A stretch of 19,360 nucleotides of DNA. Origin: Lawsonibacter sp. (GTDB lineage Bacteria > Bacillota > Clostridia > Oscillospirales > Oscillospiraceae). Positions 6,443 to 12,372 of the stretch are shown here, one piece after another. The DNA lies in NCBI GenBank assembly GCA_020025455.1, contig JAHHSC010000016.1, forward strand, positions 1-19,360. Reading direction: 5' to 3'. A model generated the notes under the pieces. The model was not told the origin of the DNA. It did no database searches and was given only the letters and a program-made list of their open reading frames with translations. Numbering within the stretch: the first letter of the stretch is position 1; each line of letters opens with the position of its first letter. The position numbers were made by a program, and so were the translations under genes.

Positions 6443-7131
6443 TTGAACACCTCCCGGAAGATCTGGTCCACACTCATACCCCGTTCCTCCCGGAGTTCAT
6501 CGGCCGCGGCCTGCACCAGTACCTTTCCTTGCTTTAGCATAATGACGTCATCCAGCACTTTCTCCACATCCGCGATCAGGTGGGTGGAGATGACCACCGC
6601 AGCCTGGGGGTCATAGCTTCCAATGATCGTCTGAAGGATATAGTCCCGGGTAGCCGGGTCCACACCGCCGATGGGTTCGTCCAGCAGATAGAGCTGAGCC
6701 TTGCGGCTCATGGTCATGATAAGCTGTACCTTTTCACGGGTACCCTTGCTCATCTGACGGATGCGCTGCTTTGGCTGGATCTCCAGCCGGGCCAGCATTT
6801 CCTCCGCCGCCTCTCGGCGGAAGTCGGGATAGAAGTCCCCATAGAACTCCAGCAGCTGGTTCACCGACATCCAGTTTGGGATGGCGGTGCGCTCAGGCAG
6901 GTAGCTCACCACGGCGCGGCTCTCCCGGCCGGGGGCCTTTCCGTTGATGAGCACCTCGCCCTCGCTGGGCGTCAGCAGGCCGTTGGCCAGCTTGATGAGC
7001 GTCGTCTTGCCGCTTCCGTTTGGACCAAGCAGACCCACGATGCGGCCCGGCTCGATTTTCAGGTCCACATGGTCCAGGGCCTCCACCTTGCCGTAGCGCT
7101 TGCTCAAGTTTTTACATTCCAAGATTGCCAT
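6436..7131 (-). CDS. ABC transporter ATP-binding protein (YtrB-like)
   Basis: This 231-residue protein is a single nucleotide-binding domain. It has Walker A GLLGPNGSGKTT (about 33-44), a Q-loop region around PERTAIPNW, Walker B LYLLDEPIGGVD, and the switch histidine in VISTHLIADVEKVLDD. The signature motif is the variant MSKGTREK rather than LSGGQ, which is common in ABC-2 type exporter ATPases. The start ATG shares one base with the stop of the upstream regulator (TAATG), and the 3' end overlaps the permease gene by 7 bp. It powers the adjacent permease and is expected to be controlled by the GntR protein encoded first. Confidence 0.93.
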   Translation of the reverse strand: MAILECKNLSKRYGKVEALDHVDLKIEPGRIVGLLGPNGSGKTTLIKLANGLLTPSEGEVLINGKAPGRESRAVVSYLPERTAIPNWMSVNQLLEFYGDFYPDFRREAAEEMLARLEIQPKQRIRQMSKGTREKVQLIMTMSRKAQLYLLDEPIGGVDPATRDYILQTIIGSYDPQAAVVISTHLIADVEKVLDDVIMLKQGKVLVQAAADELREERGMSVDQIFREVFKC

Positions 7132-7493
7132 TAAAGTTCCTCCTCATGGTTCACCAGACCAACTGCCTGGTCCCGGCTGTAGCCAAGCGCACCCATCGCA
7201 GTCAAAAACGTCTGGATATGTCCCCGGGCCAGCTGCTTTTTGGTGCGCTCAATCACATCTTTGTCCTCCGTGACAAAGCGGCCTGCGGTGCGCTGGCTCA
7301 CCACCAGTCCATCCCGCTCCAGCTCGGACAGGGACCGCTGCATGGTGTTTGGATTCACCCCTGCCTCAGCAGCCAGCTCCCGCACAGAGGGCAGCCGCCC
7401 GCTGGGCGGAAATTCACCGGAGACAATCCCCGCCTTCAGCTGATCCATCAACTGCGCGTAGATGGGCGTATCCCCCGTAAAGGTCCATTTCAT
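7131..7493 (-). CDS. GntR-family transcriptional repressor, YtrA subfamily
   Basis: This 120-residue protein has an N-terminal winged helix of GntR type: PIYAQLMDQLKAGIVSGEF, then GRLPSVRELAAEAGVNPNTM, then LERDGLV and GRFVTED. Only about 45 residues follow the wing, the hallmark of the YtrA subfamily, which lacks a ligand-binding domain. The ribosome site TAGGAGGCGG lies just ahead of the ATG at 7493. The gene heads a three-gene operon with an ABC ATPase and permease, the arrangement in which YtrA proteins repress their own operon. A TTGTA/TACAA inverted repeat over the promoter is a fitting operator. The inducing signal, often a cell-wall antibiotic in relatives, is unknown here. Confidence 0.93.
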   Translation of the reverse strand: MKWTFTGDTPIYAQLMDQLKAGIVSGEFPPSGRLPSVRELAAEAGVNPNTMQRSLSELERDGLVVSQRTAGRFVTEDKDVIERTKKQLARGHIQTFLTAMGALGYSRDQAVGLVNHEEEL

Positions 7494-7518
7494 GTGTTCC
7501 GCCTCCTACTTCAAGTTA

Positions 7519-7542
7519 ATTGTACTGCTCGCTTAATACAAT
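7519..7542 (-). promoter_or_regulatory. Candidate operator for the GntR/YtrA repressor
   Basis: ATTGTA (7519-7524) and TACAAT (7537-7542) form a 6-bp inverted repeat with a 12-base spacer. One arm covers the -10 region of the operon promoter. TGTA/TACA half-sites are typical for YtrA-type regulators, and the location suits repression by blocking polymerase. Confidence 0.5.
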
Positions 7543-7565
7543 AACACAATTTATCCATTTGTCAA
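7537..7565 (-). promoter_or_regulatory. Promoter of the GntR-ABC operon
   Basis: A perfect -35 TTGACA (7565-7560) is followed after 16-17 bases by a TATTGT/ATTGTA -10 region (7543-7537) on the minus strand, 45-50 bases before the regulator start. The weak -10 and the inverted repeat over it suit a repressed promoter. Confidence 0.6.
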
Positions 7566-7579
7566 CCCCCTTTGCATAA

Positions 7580-7607
7580 AAAAATTCCCGGGAGGAACGC
7601 TCCCGGG
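7580..7607 (-). terminator. Terminator of the amidase unit
   Basis: CCCGGGAG (7587-7594) pairs with CTCCCGGG (7600-7607) around a 5-base loop. On the minus strand it is followed by AA and then a run of seven T. It lies 13 bases beyond the amidase stop. Confidence 0.88.
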
Positions 7608-7620
7608 CTTTCCGTCATAT

Positions 7621-8385
7621 TCAGTTCGTTTTCTGGTTCAGCAGGGCGTTGCGCGCCATTACGGCACACTCCTCCCGGCTGGCAAAATCAAGCGGCCGGC
7701 CTCCATCGGTGATGCCAAGCTCCTTGGCCTGGCTGAACAGCTCACCCATCACGGCGGGCCGAGCCGACAGCTCCTGGCGGTATCGCTCAAGGTAGGCCAC
7801 CCACTGCTCGTAGGTCAACACGTGCTCCTCCTCCATACTCATGGCCGTATCCCGGCGGAACTCATCCATTGTTTTTCCGAAGATTGGGAACCAGTGCTCC
7901 ACATCCATGTGGTTGCTGGCGATCCCCCGCCGGTAGCCCTCTGCGTGACAGATCACCACCCCGTCCGCCAGCGGGTCCAGGCTGAACACCCCGCACAGAA
8001 AGGCCGTCAGCTCCACCGCCTGCCGGTACACGGCCCGGAAGTAGTGCTCATCCCGCAGGTCGTCCTCGCAGATTTCAAAGCTGATATAGCGGTTATTGGC
8101 CTCTCCGCCCGCGTGCCAGCCCCGCATGGTCCAGGGCAGCGTCTGGTAAATTGCAGCGGTTCCATTGGCCAGCCTGCCGATGAATGCGTGGACACAGGCC
8201 CCGACACCGCTCTGATTCCAGTGGTTGGGCGATGGCTTGCCCAGCCTCCCGTCATCCGGGGCCACATACCGGCTCAGCTTCGGGTTGTTTGCCCCGGTGG
8301 AGTGGACCATGATCCCTTCGGGGCGAATGGTACGGCCCGACTTATAGCAGTCGTTCTCGGTCAAAAAGCACTGGTACAGATTCAT
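7621..8385 (-). CDS. N-acetylmuramoyl-L-alanine amidase, PGRP fold, with SLH-like tail
   Basis: The 254-residue product starts at the ATG at 8385, 5 bases after AGGAGGG. An upstream in-frame extension overlaps the preceding gene and was rejected. Residues 20-180 form an Amidase_2 domain that cuts the bond between MurNAc and the stem peptide. MVHSTGANNP carries the first zinc histidine (His28), followed by HAFIG, WHAGGEANNRYISFEICED (91-109), VICHAEGY and SNHMDVEHW (His159, Asp161), which likely complete the metal site. Near the C-terminus ELGITDGGRPLDFASREE resembles half an S-layer-homology repeat, a tail often seen in clostridial phage-type lysins. There is no signal peptide, so release would need a holin; a small membrane protein is encoded directly upstream. 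It is probably a domesticated phage lysin or a lysis cassette remnant. Confidence 0.9.
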   Translation of the reverse strand: MNLYQCFLTENDCYKSGRTIRPEGIMVHSTGANNPKLSRYVAPDDGRLGKPSPNHWNQSGVGACVHAFIGRLANGTAAIYQTLPWTMRGWHAGGEANNRYISFEICEDDLRDEHYFRAVYRQAVELTAFLCGVFSLDPLADGVVICHAEGYRRGIASNHMDVEHWFPIFGKTMDEFRRDTAMSMEEEHVLTYEQWVAYLERYRQELSARPAVMGELFSQAKELGITDGGRPLDFASREECAVMARNALLNQKTN

Positions 8386-8398
8386 GTTCACCCTCCTG

Positions 8399-8581
8399 CT
8401 ACCTGTCCTGTCCTGAAGCCTGTGTTCCGAAATAAAAGGCGATGACCACTGCATAAATGGTCATAAAATCTTTCTGGATTTCACCACGCAGGGCCAAAGC
8501 GGCAAACACCAGCGTCAGGATCAGGGTCATCAGACTCTTGACCGTCAGCAGCCGCAGCAGCTGCTCTGTGATTGCTCTCAC
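8399..8581 (-). CDS. Small holin-like membrane protein
   Basis: The 60-residue product starts with GTG at 8581; GGGGTG six bases upstream is a weak ribosome site, so the start is tentative. It has a polar N-terminus (RAITEQLLRLLTVK), two hydrophobic stretches (SLMTLILTLVFAALAL and FMTIYAVVIAFYFG) separated by a short charged loop (RGEIQKD), and a polar tail. This small two-helix form is common in holins and in small proteins beside amidases. The amidase gene starts 13 bases after its stop, making a holin/lysin-like pair. The holin role is inferred from size, topology and neighbour; no family motif is recognised. Confidence 0.65.
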   Translation of the reverse strand: MRAITEQLLRLLTVKSLMTLILTLVFAALALRGEIQKDFMTIYAVVIAFYFGTQASGQDR

Positions 8582-8598
8582 TTATTTCACCCCGGTTC

Positions 8599-8627
8599 AG
8601 TCTATGCGCCTGCCGCGCCTGTGTCCA
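8599..8627 (-). promoter_or_regulatory. Possible promoter for the holin-like/amidase pair
   Basis: TGGACA (8627-8622), a 17-base spacer and TAGACT (8604-8599) fit a sigma-A promoter on the minus strand. The predicted transcript start near 8592 leaves almost no leader before the GTG at 8581, so either the start codon or the promoter call may be wrong. Confidence 0.3.
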
Positions 8628-8634
8628 CAGGGAA

Positions 8635-8665
8635 AGGAAACACCCGCCTTTTGAAAAGGCGGGTG
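8635..8665 (-). terminator. Terminator of the HAD phosphatase gene
   Basis: CACCCGCCTTTT and AAAAGGCGGGTG form a perfect 12-bp inverted repeat (8641-8665). On the minus strand TTTCCTTT follows. It lies about 20 bases after the HAD gene stop. Confidence 0.8.
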
Positions 8666-8685
8666 CGTTCTCCGGGTTCAATAAT

Positions 8686-9492
8686 TCAATAAATCGTATA
8701 CAGCAGGTCCACGATGTCGCCAATCACGCCATCGTTGCAGTGGCACATGATCTTTGCGCCCCAGTCCTTTACCTCCTGGGCGCAGTTGGCAGGGGCGAAC
8801 GGGATTGCGGACTTTTTCAGCATTGGAATGTCATTTTGGTTATCGCCCACGCAGTAGATATGCTCCGCGCTAATCCCAAGGTGTTCTGCCAGGATGGACA
8901 CCATGCCGCCCTTTGTGCAGCCCTTTCTGGTGATTTCCAGGTAGTAGGGGTTGGAAAAAATAGCCTCGTACCGGTCTCCGTACCGATCCAGCAGCCACTC
9001 TCTGGCCCGGAGCAGTACGGCGTGCTCCTGCTGGACGATGGCCTTGACCCAGGGAGTTGGCATTTCCGCCACCGGGCACAACGTATACCCGCAGCCCACC
9101 TTCTCCATGTGGCGGTCGGTGATCTCGTTGGGGTTCCAGACGTAAATCTCCTCCCCGAAGTAGGCTTCTATGCCCAGTTCAGGCATGGCCTCCATCAGCT
9201 CGCCCAGCTCCTGCTGTGCGGTGTCCGGGAGCTGGGTTTTTTTCAGGTATCTGTCCTCCGCAAAATCATAAATACAGGCCCCATTGCTCAGCACTACCGG
9301 TGCGTTGATCGGGGCCAGATTCAGATAGGGCGCAAAGGTCCGGTGCGCCCGTCCAGTGGCCACGGTGAACCGGCCGCCCTCCGCTTCAAAGCGGGCAATG
9401 GCATCGAGATTGCGCTGGGGAACGCGGTGGGTGAAGTCATACAGGGTATCATCAAAGTCGCTGACCAGCAGCAGACCGGTAAATTTTCCCAT
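8686..9492 (-). CDS. Cof-type HAD-IIB family phosphatase
   Basis: The 268-residue length is usual for Cof-type haloacid dehalogenase phosphatases, which remove phosphate from sugar phosphates, nucleotides or cofactors in the cytosol. Motif I is LLVSDFDDTLYDF (nucleophile Asp and acid/base Asp in DxD). Motif II is the serine in VVLSNGACIYD. The motif III lysine is in the ITRKGCTKGG segment. Motif IV is CVGDNQNDIPMLKKS, with metal-binding aspartates. The type-IIB cap is the region between about residues 85 and 190. A purine-rich ribosome site (AGAGAGG) precedes the ATG at 9492. It forms its own unit, with a promoter at 9611-9583 and a terminator at 8665-8635. The substrate cannot be assigned from sequence. 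Confidence 0.93.
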   Translation of the reverse strand: MGKFTGLLLVSDFDDTLYDFTHRVPQRNLDAIARFEAEGGRFTVATGRAHRTFAPYLNLAPINAPVVLSNGACIYDFAEDRYLKKTQLPDTAQQELGELMEAMPELGIEAYFGEEIYVWNPNEITDRHMEKVGCGYTLCPVAEMPTPWVKAIVQQEHAVLLRAREWLLDRYGDRYEAIFSNPYYLEITRKGCTKGGMVSILAEHLGISAEHIYCVGDNQNDIPMLKKSAIPFAPANCAQEVKDWGAKIMCHCNDGVIGDIVDLLYTIY

Positions 9493-9582
9493 AAAGGGCC
9501 TCTCTTTCCGCTCCGACCGGAGCTCTCTTTCAGGTCCTCTCCCCCCTGTGCGCGCAGGCGCTGCAAGAGGAAATTCAAATTT

Positions 9583-9611
9583 ATTATACCCGGATACCCC
9601 TTCTTTTTCAA
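9583..9611 (-). promoter_or_regulatory. Promoter of the HAD phosphatase gene
   Basis: TTGAAA (9611-9606), a 17-base spacer and a perfect TATAAT (9588-9583) on the minus strand, about 90 bases before the start codon. Confidence 0.75.
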
Positions 9612-9776
9612 GAGTGCGGCCAGCGTCAGAACCGTGACATTGTCACAGACGCAGATCTGCTTCAGGGGGTAATATAACCCCGTCACAGGGTCACCGGCCG
9701 AGCGGATGGCCTCTGTGCGTACCCAAACGGGTGGACACAGCCTTTTTCACACTCTTTTTTCTTTTATCCAGACGGC
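9612..9776. other. Non-coding part of the divergent intergenic region
   Basis: The gene-free gap 9493-9860 contains the HAD promoter and the ylmH promoter. Between them I see no believable gene. There are small inverted repeats: GTGACA/TGTCAC around 9633-9645 and GGGGTTATATTACCCC around 9664-9681. Their roles are unknown. Confidence 0.5.
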
Positions 9777-9803
9777 GGGGCCTTGTCACATTGACAAGGC
9801 CCC
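9777..9803. promoter_or_regulatory. Palindrome over the ylmH promoter -35, operator candidate
   Basis: GGGGCCTTGTCA (9777-9788) and TGACAAGGCCCC (9792-9803) form a perfect 12-bp inverted repeat with a 3-base centre. The -35 hexamer TTGACA (9791-9796) lies within it. No T-run follows on either strand, so it is unlikely to be a terminator and better fits a protein-binding site. Confidence 0.5.
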
Positions 9804-9832
9804 GTTCCTTGTCTATACTGGGTCTATACTGG
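9791..9832 (+). promoter_or_regulatory. Promoter of ylmH with duplicated -10 element
   Basis: A perfect -35 TTGACA (9791-9796), a 17-base spacer and TATACT (9814-9819) make a strong promoter. The 11-base unit GTCTATACTGG occurs twice in tandem (9811-9821 and 9822-9832), giving a second TATACT at 9825-9830. Confidence 0.8.
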
Positions 9833-9860
9833 AATGATAGGACCATAAGGAGGCTCTCCT

Positions 9861-10664
9861 GTGACAAAAAAAGAACTTCTGGACCGCTGCGCCCGCTCCG
9901 GCGAGGAGCGTATGCTGCTGGCCCGCGCCCTGGACAAGCTGGAGCTGTCCCAGAACCGGGGCGTCCCCTCCCACACCGCCATTCTCTCCCCCGGCGAACA
10001 GGCCAGCCTCACCGACCTGCTAAACGCCCTCGGCCCCTCCCGCCACCTCTTCTGCGGCGGGTATGAGGATGCAGAGCGCCGTCTGTGTGCCTTTCTGCCT
10101 GACTGGCAGGAAGCGGACGACTTCCTGGCCGACCCGGATGGTCCGCTGGCCGCCATTCAGGCTGATTTCCCTAAAAATGCCGATCTCAGCCACCGGGATA
10201 TTCTGGGCTCCCTCATGGGCCTTGGCATCACCCGTGAAAAGCTGGGCGACATTCTGTTCCCCGTCACGGGCAGCTGCTGTCAGGTTGTGGTGCTTCGGGA
10301 TGCGCTGCCCATCCTGCTCAGTCAGTGGGAGTCGGCCGGGCGCTGGAAGGTGTCGCTGAAGGAGATCCCCCTCAGCCAGCTGGCCCCTCGCCCCGCCCAG
10401 ATCAAAACCATCCGGGACACGGTGGCCGCCCCTCGTTTGGACGCGGTACTGGCCGCTGCGTTCTCCCTGTCCCGCTCCAAGGCCGCCGGATATATCACCG
10501 CGGGCAAGGCTGCGGTCAACCACCGGGAGTGCCTGAAGGCCGATCGCCAGGTGGAGGAGGGCGATGTGCTCACCTGTCGGGGACTTGGAAAATGCGTCAT
10601 CCGTGAGGTACCCGGACAGTCCCGTAAAGGCCGCACCATGCTGGTGCTGGACCGCTATATCTGA
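9861..10664 (+). CDS. ylmH: YlmH-family RNA-binding protein with S4 domain
   Basis: The 267-residue length matches the YlmH family, S4-domain proteins that bind RNA and ribosomal particles in Firmicutes. The start is GTG at 9861, 7 bases after AAGGAGG. The N-terminal two thirds carry family stretches such as FCGGYEDAERRLCAFLPDW, DLSHRDILGSLMGLGITREKLGDI and CCQVVVL. The S4 domain is near residues 190-245, with PRLDAVLAAAFSLSRSKAA, then GKAAVNH and EEGDVLTCRG. In many Firmicutes ylmH lies in the division cluster beside divIVA; here it is followed by a UPF0291 gene instead, with a shared promoter. Relatives take part in rescue of stalled ribosomal complexes, so a translation-quality role is likely. 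Confidence 0.92.
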   Translation: MTKKELLDRCARSGEERMLLARALDKLELSQNRGVPSHTAILSPGEQASLTDLLNALGPSRHLFCGGYEDAERRLCAFLPDWQEADDFLADPDGPLAAIQADFPKNADLSHRDILGSLMGLGITREKLGDILFPVTGSCCQVVVLRDALPILLSQWESAGRWKVSLKEIPLSQLAPRPAQIKTIRDTVAAPRLDAVLAAAFSLSRSKAAGYITAGKAAVNHRECLKADRQVEEGDVLTCRGLGKCVIREVPGQSRKGRTMLVLDRYI

Positions 10665-10692
10665 TTCTGTATTATAAATAAGGAGAACCACT

Positions 10693-10896
10693 ATGGAACA
10701 ATCCAAGATCGACCGCATCAACGAGCTCGGCCGCAAGGCCAAGACTGCCGAGGGACTTACCCCCGCGGAGGTTGCCGAGCGGGACGCCCTGCGCCGGGAG
10801 TATATCGACTCATTCAAGCGCAGCCTTACCTCCCAGCTGGATAACACCGTGATCCAGTACCCCGACGGCACCCGGCGCAGTCTCCGGAAAAAATAA
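10693..10896 (+). CDS. UPF0291/DUF896 small protein (YnzC-like)
   Basis: The 67-residue protein is a clear member of the small UPF0291 (DUF896) family. It has EQSKIDRINELGRKAKT, the turn EGLTPAEVAERDALRREYI, and the family ending with SFKRSLTSQLDNTVI. Relatives such as B. subtilis YnzC are short helical hairpins; one relative is in the SOS regulon, and the biochemical role is not settled. The ATG at 10693 has AAGGAG upstream. It lies 28 bases after ylmH with no terminator between and is followed by a strong terminator, so the two genes form one transcription unit. Confidence 0.93.
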   Translation: MEQSKIDRINELGRKAKTAEGLTPAEVAERDALRREYIDSFKRSLTSQLDNTVIQYPDGTRRSLRKK

Positions 10897-10918
10897 CGTG
10901 GAACGAACTGGGAGAGAC

Positions 10919-10949
10919 CCGCTCCGGCCCTGGCCGGGGCGGTTTTTTT
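10919..10949 (+). terminator. Terminator of the ylmH-UPF0291 unit
   Basis: CCGCTCCGGCC pairs with GGCCGGGGCGG (10919-10942, one T-G pair) and is followed by seven T. Confidence 0.9.
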
Positions 10950-10983
10950 CTTGAAATTTACATTTTATTCACCCATTGTGTGC

Positions 10984-10989
10984 TATACT
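10984..10989 (+). promoter_or_regulatory. Extended -10 of the ytvI promoter
   Basis: TGCTATACT carries a TG one base ahead of the -10 hexamer TATACT (10984-10989). No good -35 hexamer is at 16-18 bases, so it looks like an extended -10 promoter; use of a sporulation sigma factor is possible but not shown. Confidence 0.45.
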
Positions 10990-11013
10990 ACACTAGGATA
11001 TGTAGCGCAATAC

Positions 11014-11032
11014 TTACCGGATTTTCCGGTAA
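11014..11032 (+). other. Perfect palindrome in the ytvI leader
   Basis: TTACCGGA (11014-11021) and TCCGGTAA (11025-11032) form an 8-bp inverted repeat with a TTT loop, between the presumed transcript start and the ribosome site at 11041. It could be an operator or a leader hairpin. Confidence 0.45.
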
Positions 11033-11056
11033 TGTTCTGAAAGGGGGGCCTGTCCT

Positions 11057-12220
11057 GTGACAAATGGACAACTGACCTGGCACGAACGGGGGCAGCTCTG
11101 GCTGCGCCTTGGAATCAGACTGATCCTCACGGTGGTCATCGCGCTTTTGCTGTGGAAATTTGCTCCTCCGCTTTTGTCGCTCTTTGCCCCCTTTGTGCTG
11201 GCCATCTTCGCCTCCTCCATTTTAGATAAACCGGTACGCTGCTTTCAGCGAAAGCTGGGCTGGTCCCGGCGCAGTCTCACGCTGCTTATCATCCTGCTTG
11301 CTCTCGGCGTTCTCAGCGGTCTGATCGGCCTGCTGGTCTACACCGCCGGGAACGAGCTCATCTCCCTGCTGCAAAACTGGCAGGTGCTTCAGGACAAGCT
11401 GATCGTCTTTCTTGACACCAGCCAGGCGCTCTTCGCCCAGGTGCTGACCATGCTGCCCGCCCAGGTCACCACCTCACTGGAGCAGGCCAGCACCGCTCTG
11501 CTGGATTGGCTGAACCAGGCGGTCCCTGATGCGCTCAGTTTTCTCTCCACCCAGGCTGCCCACGCCGCCATGGGGGTCCCTTCCAGGGTGGTTGGCCTGC
11601 TCATCTTTGTCATGGCCACCTATTTTCTCACCTCTGATTTTCCCTATCTCCGGGCCAAATGCGCCCAAAACATGGACAAAGGGTTTCTTCATTTCGCAAA
11701 TCAGGTCCGCGTCACCGCTATGGGTGCCTTCGGCGGCTATCTTCGTGCCCAGCTGCTGCTGTCTACCGGGGTGGGCTTTATCCTGCTGGTGGGTTTTCTT
11801 CTGATTCGCCAGCCCTACAGCGTGCTGCTTGCCCTGGTGCTGGCCATGATCGACTTCATCCCTCTTCTGGGTGCGGGCACCGTACTCATCCCCTGGACCA
11901 TCATCGACTTCTTCAATCGGGACTTCCGAAGCTGTGTGCAGCTGCTGGTCATTTGGGGGGTCATCACACTCTTCCGCCGTATCATGGAGCCCAAGGTGGT
12001 GGGCGATCAGACCGGTCTTTCCCCCATTCTCTCCCTGGCCAGCATTTATGTTGGTATGCGGCTGGGCGGTGTGCTTGGCATGATCTTAGGGCCCGTATTT
12101 ACCCTGATCTCCCTGAACCTGATCTCCATGGGCCTTTTTCACGGGCTGAGGCTGGATCTGGTTGCCGCAGCCCAGGACATTTCCGCCATTCTCTCGCAGC
12201 ACCCGCGGGAGTCAAACTGA
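11057..12220 (+). CDS. ytvI: AI-2E/YtvI-family sporulation integral membrane protein
   Basis: This 387-residue polytopic protein belongs to the AI-2E transporter superfamily (PF01594). An N-terminal membrane pair (LGIRLILTVVIALLLWKF and PPLLSLFAPFVLAIFASSIL) is followed by a third segment (LTLLIILLALGVLSGLIGLLVYTAG). A long soluble loop (about 105-165) comes next, then four or more C-terminal helices with the family stretch LAMIDFIPLLGAGTVLIPW and the motif SPILSLASIYVGMRLGGVLGMILGPV. These motifs fit the YtvI subgroup, a mother-cell membrane protein of endospore formers, though a general AI-2E exporter cannot be excluded. The start is GTG at 11057 with AAGGGGGG eight bases ahead. It is a single-gene unit after the terminator at 10949. 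Confidence 0.85.
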   Translation: MTNGQLTWHERGQLWLRLGIRLILTVVIALLLWKFAPPLLSLFAPFVLAIFASSILDKPVRCFQRKLGWSRRSLTLLIILLALGVLSGLIGLLVYTAGNELISLLQNWQVLQDKLIVFLDTSQALFAQVLTMLPAQVTTSLEQASTALLDWLNQAVPDALSFLSTQAAHAAMGVPSRVVGLLIFVMATYFLTSDFPYLRAKCAQNMDKGFLHFANQVRVTAMGAFGGYLRAQLLLSTGVGFILLVGFLLIRQPYSVLLALVLAMIDFIPLLGAGTVLIPWTIIDFFNRDFRSCVQLLVIWGVITLFRRIMEPKVVGDQTGLSPILSLASIYVGMRLGGVLGMILGPVFTLISLNLISMGLFHGLRLDLVAAAQDISAILSQHPRESN

Positions 12221-12288
12221 TTTGCCCGTTGCGCTTGGTCCCACGCGGCCGAGCGGGCTTAGAATGTTTAAATTTCGACTACGCTTTC

Positions 12289-12317
12289 TTCATTTTTTCT
12301 TCACAATTGGATATTAT
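12289..12317 (+). promoter_or_regulatory. Possible promoter of the htrA-like gene
   Basis: TTCATT (12289-12294), a 17-base spacer and TATTAT (12312-12317) lie in an AT-rich patch 56 bases before the gene. The -35 matches consensus poorly. No clear terminator for the upstream ytvI gene was found in this 152-base gap. Confidence 0.4.
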
Positions 12318-12372
12318 GATAATGACAATTTAAAGGTCGGCCCACGGGCCGATTGGAAGGAGCAGCAATCTC

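Noticed and set aside
7621..8581. Intact prophage around the amidase
   Set aside because: No integrase, structural, replication or attachment-site sequence is visible on either side.
9777..9803. Intrinsic terminator at the GGGGCCTTGTCA palindrome
   Set aside because: No T-run follows on either strand and the -35 of a strong promoter lies within it.
9493..9860. Replication origin in the divergent gap where gene orientation switches
   Set aside because: Only one near match to a DnaA box (TTATCCAGA at about 9765) and no dnaA/dnaN genes; two ordinary promoters explain the region.
12223..12258. Terminator after ytvI (GCCCG...CGGGC)
   Set aside because: The stem is short and interrupted with a long loop and no T-run follows.
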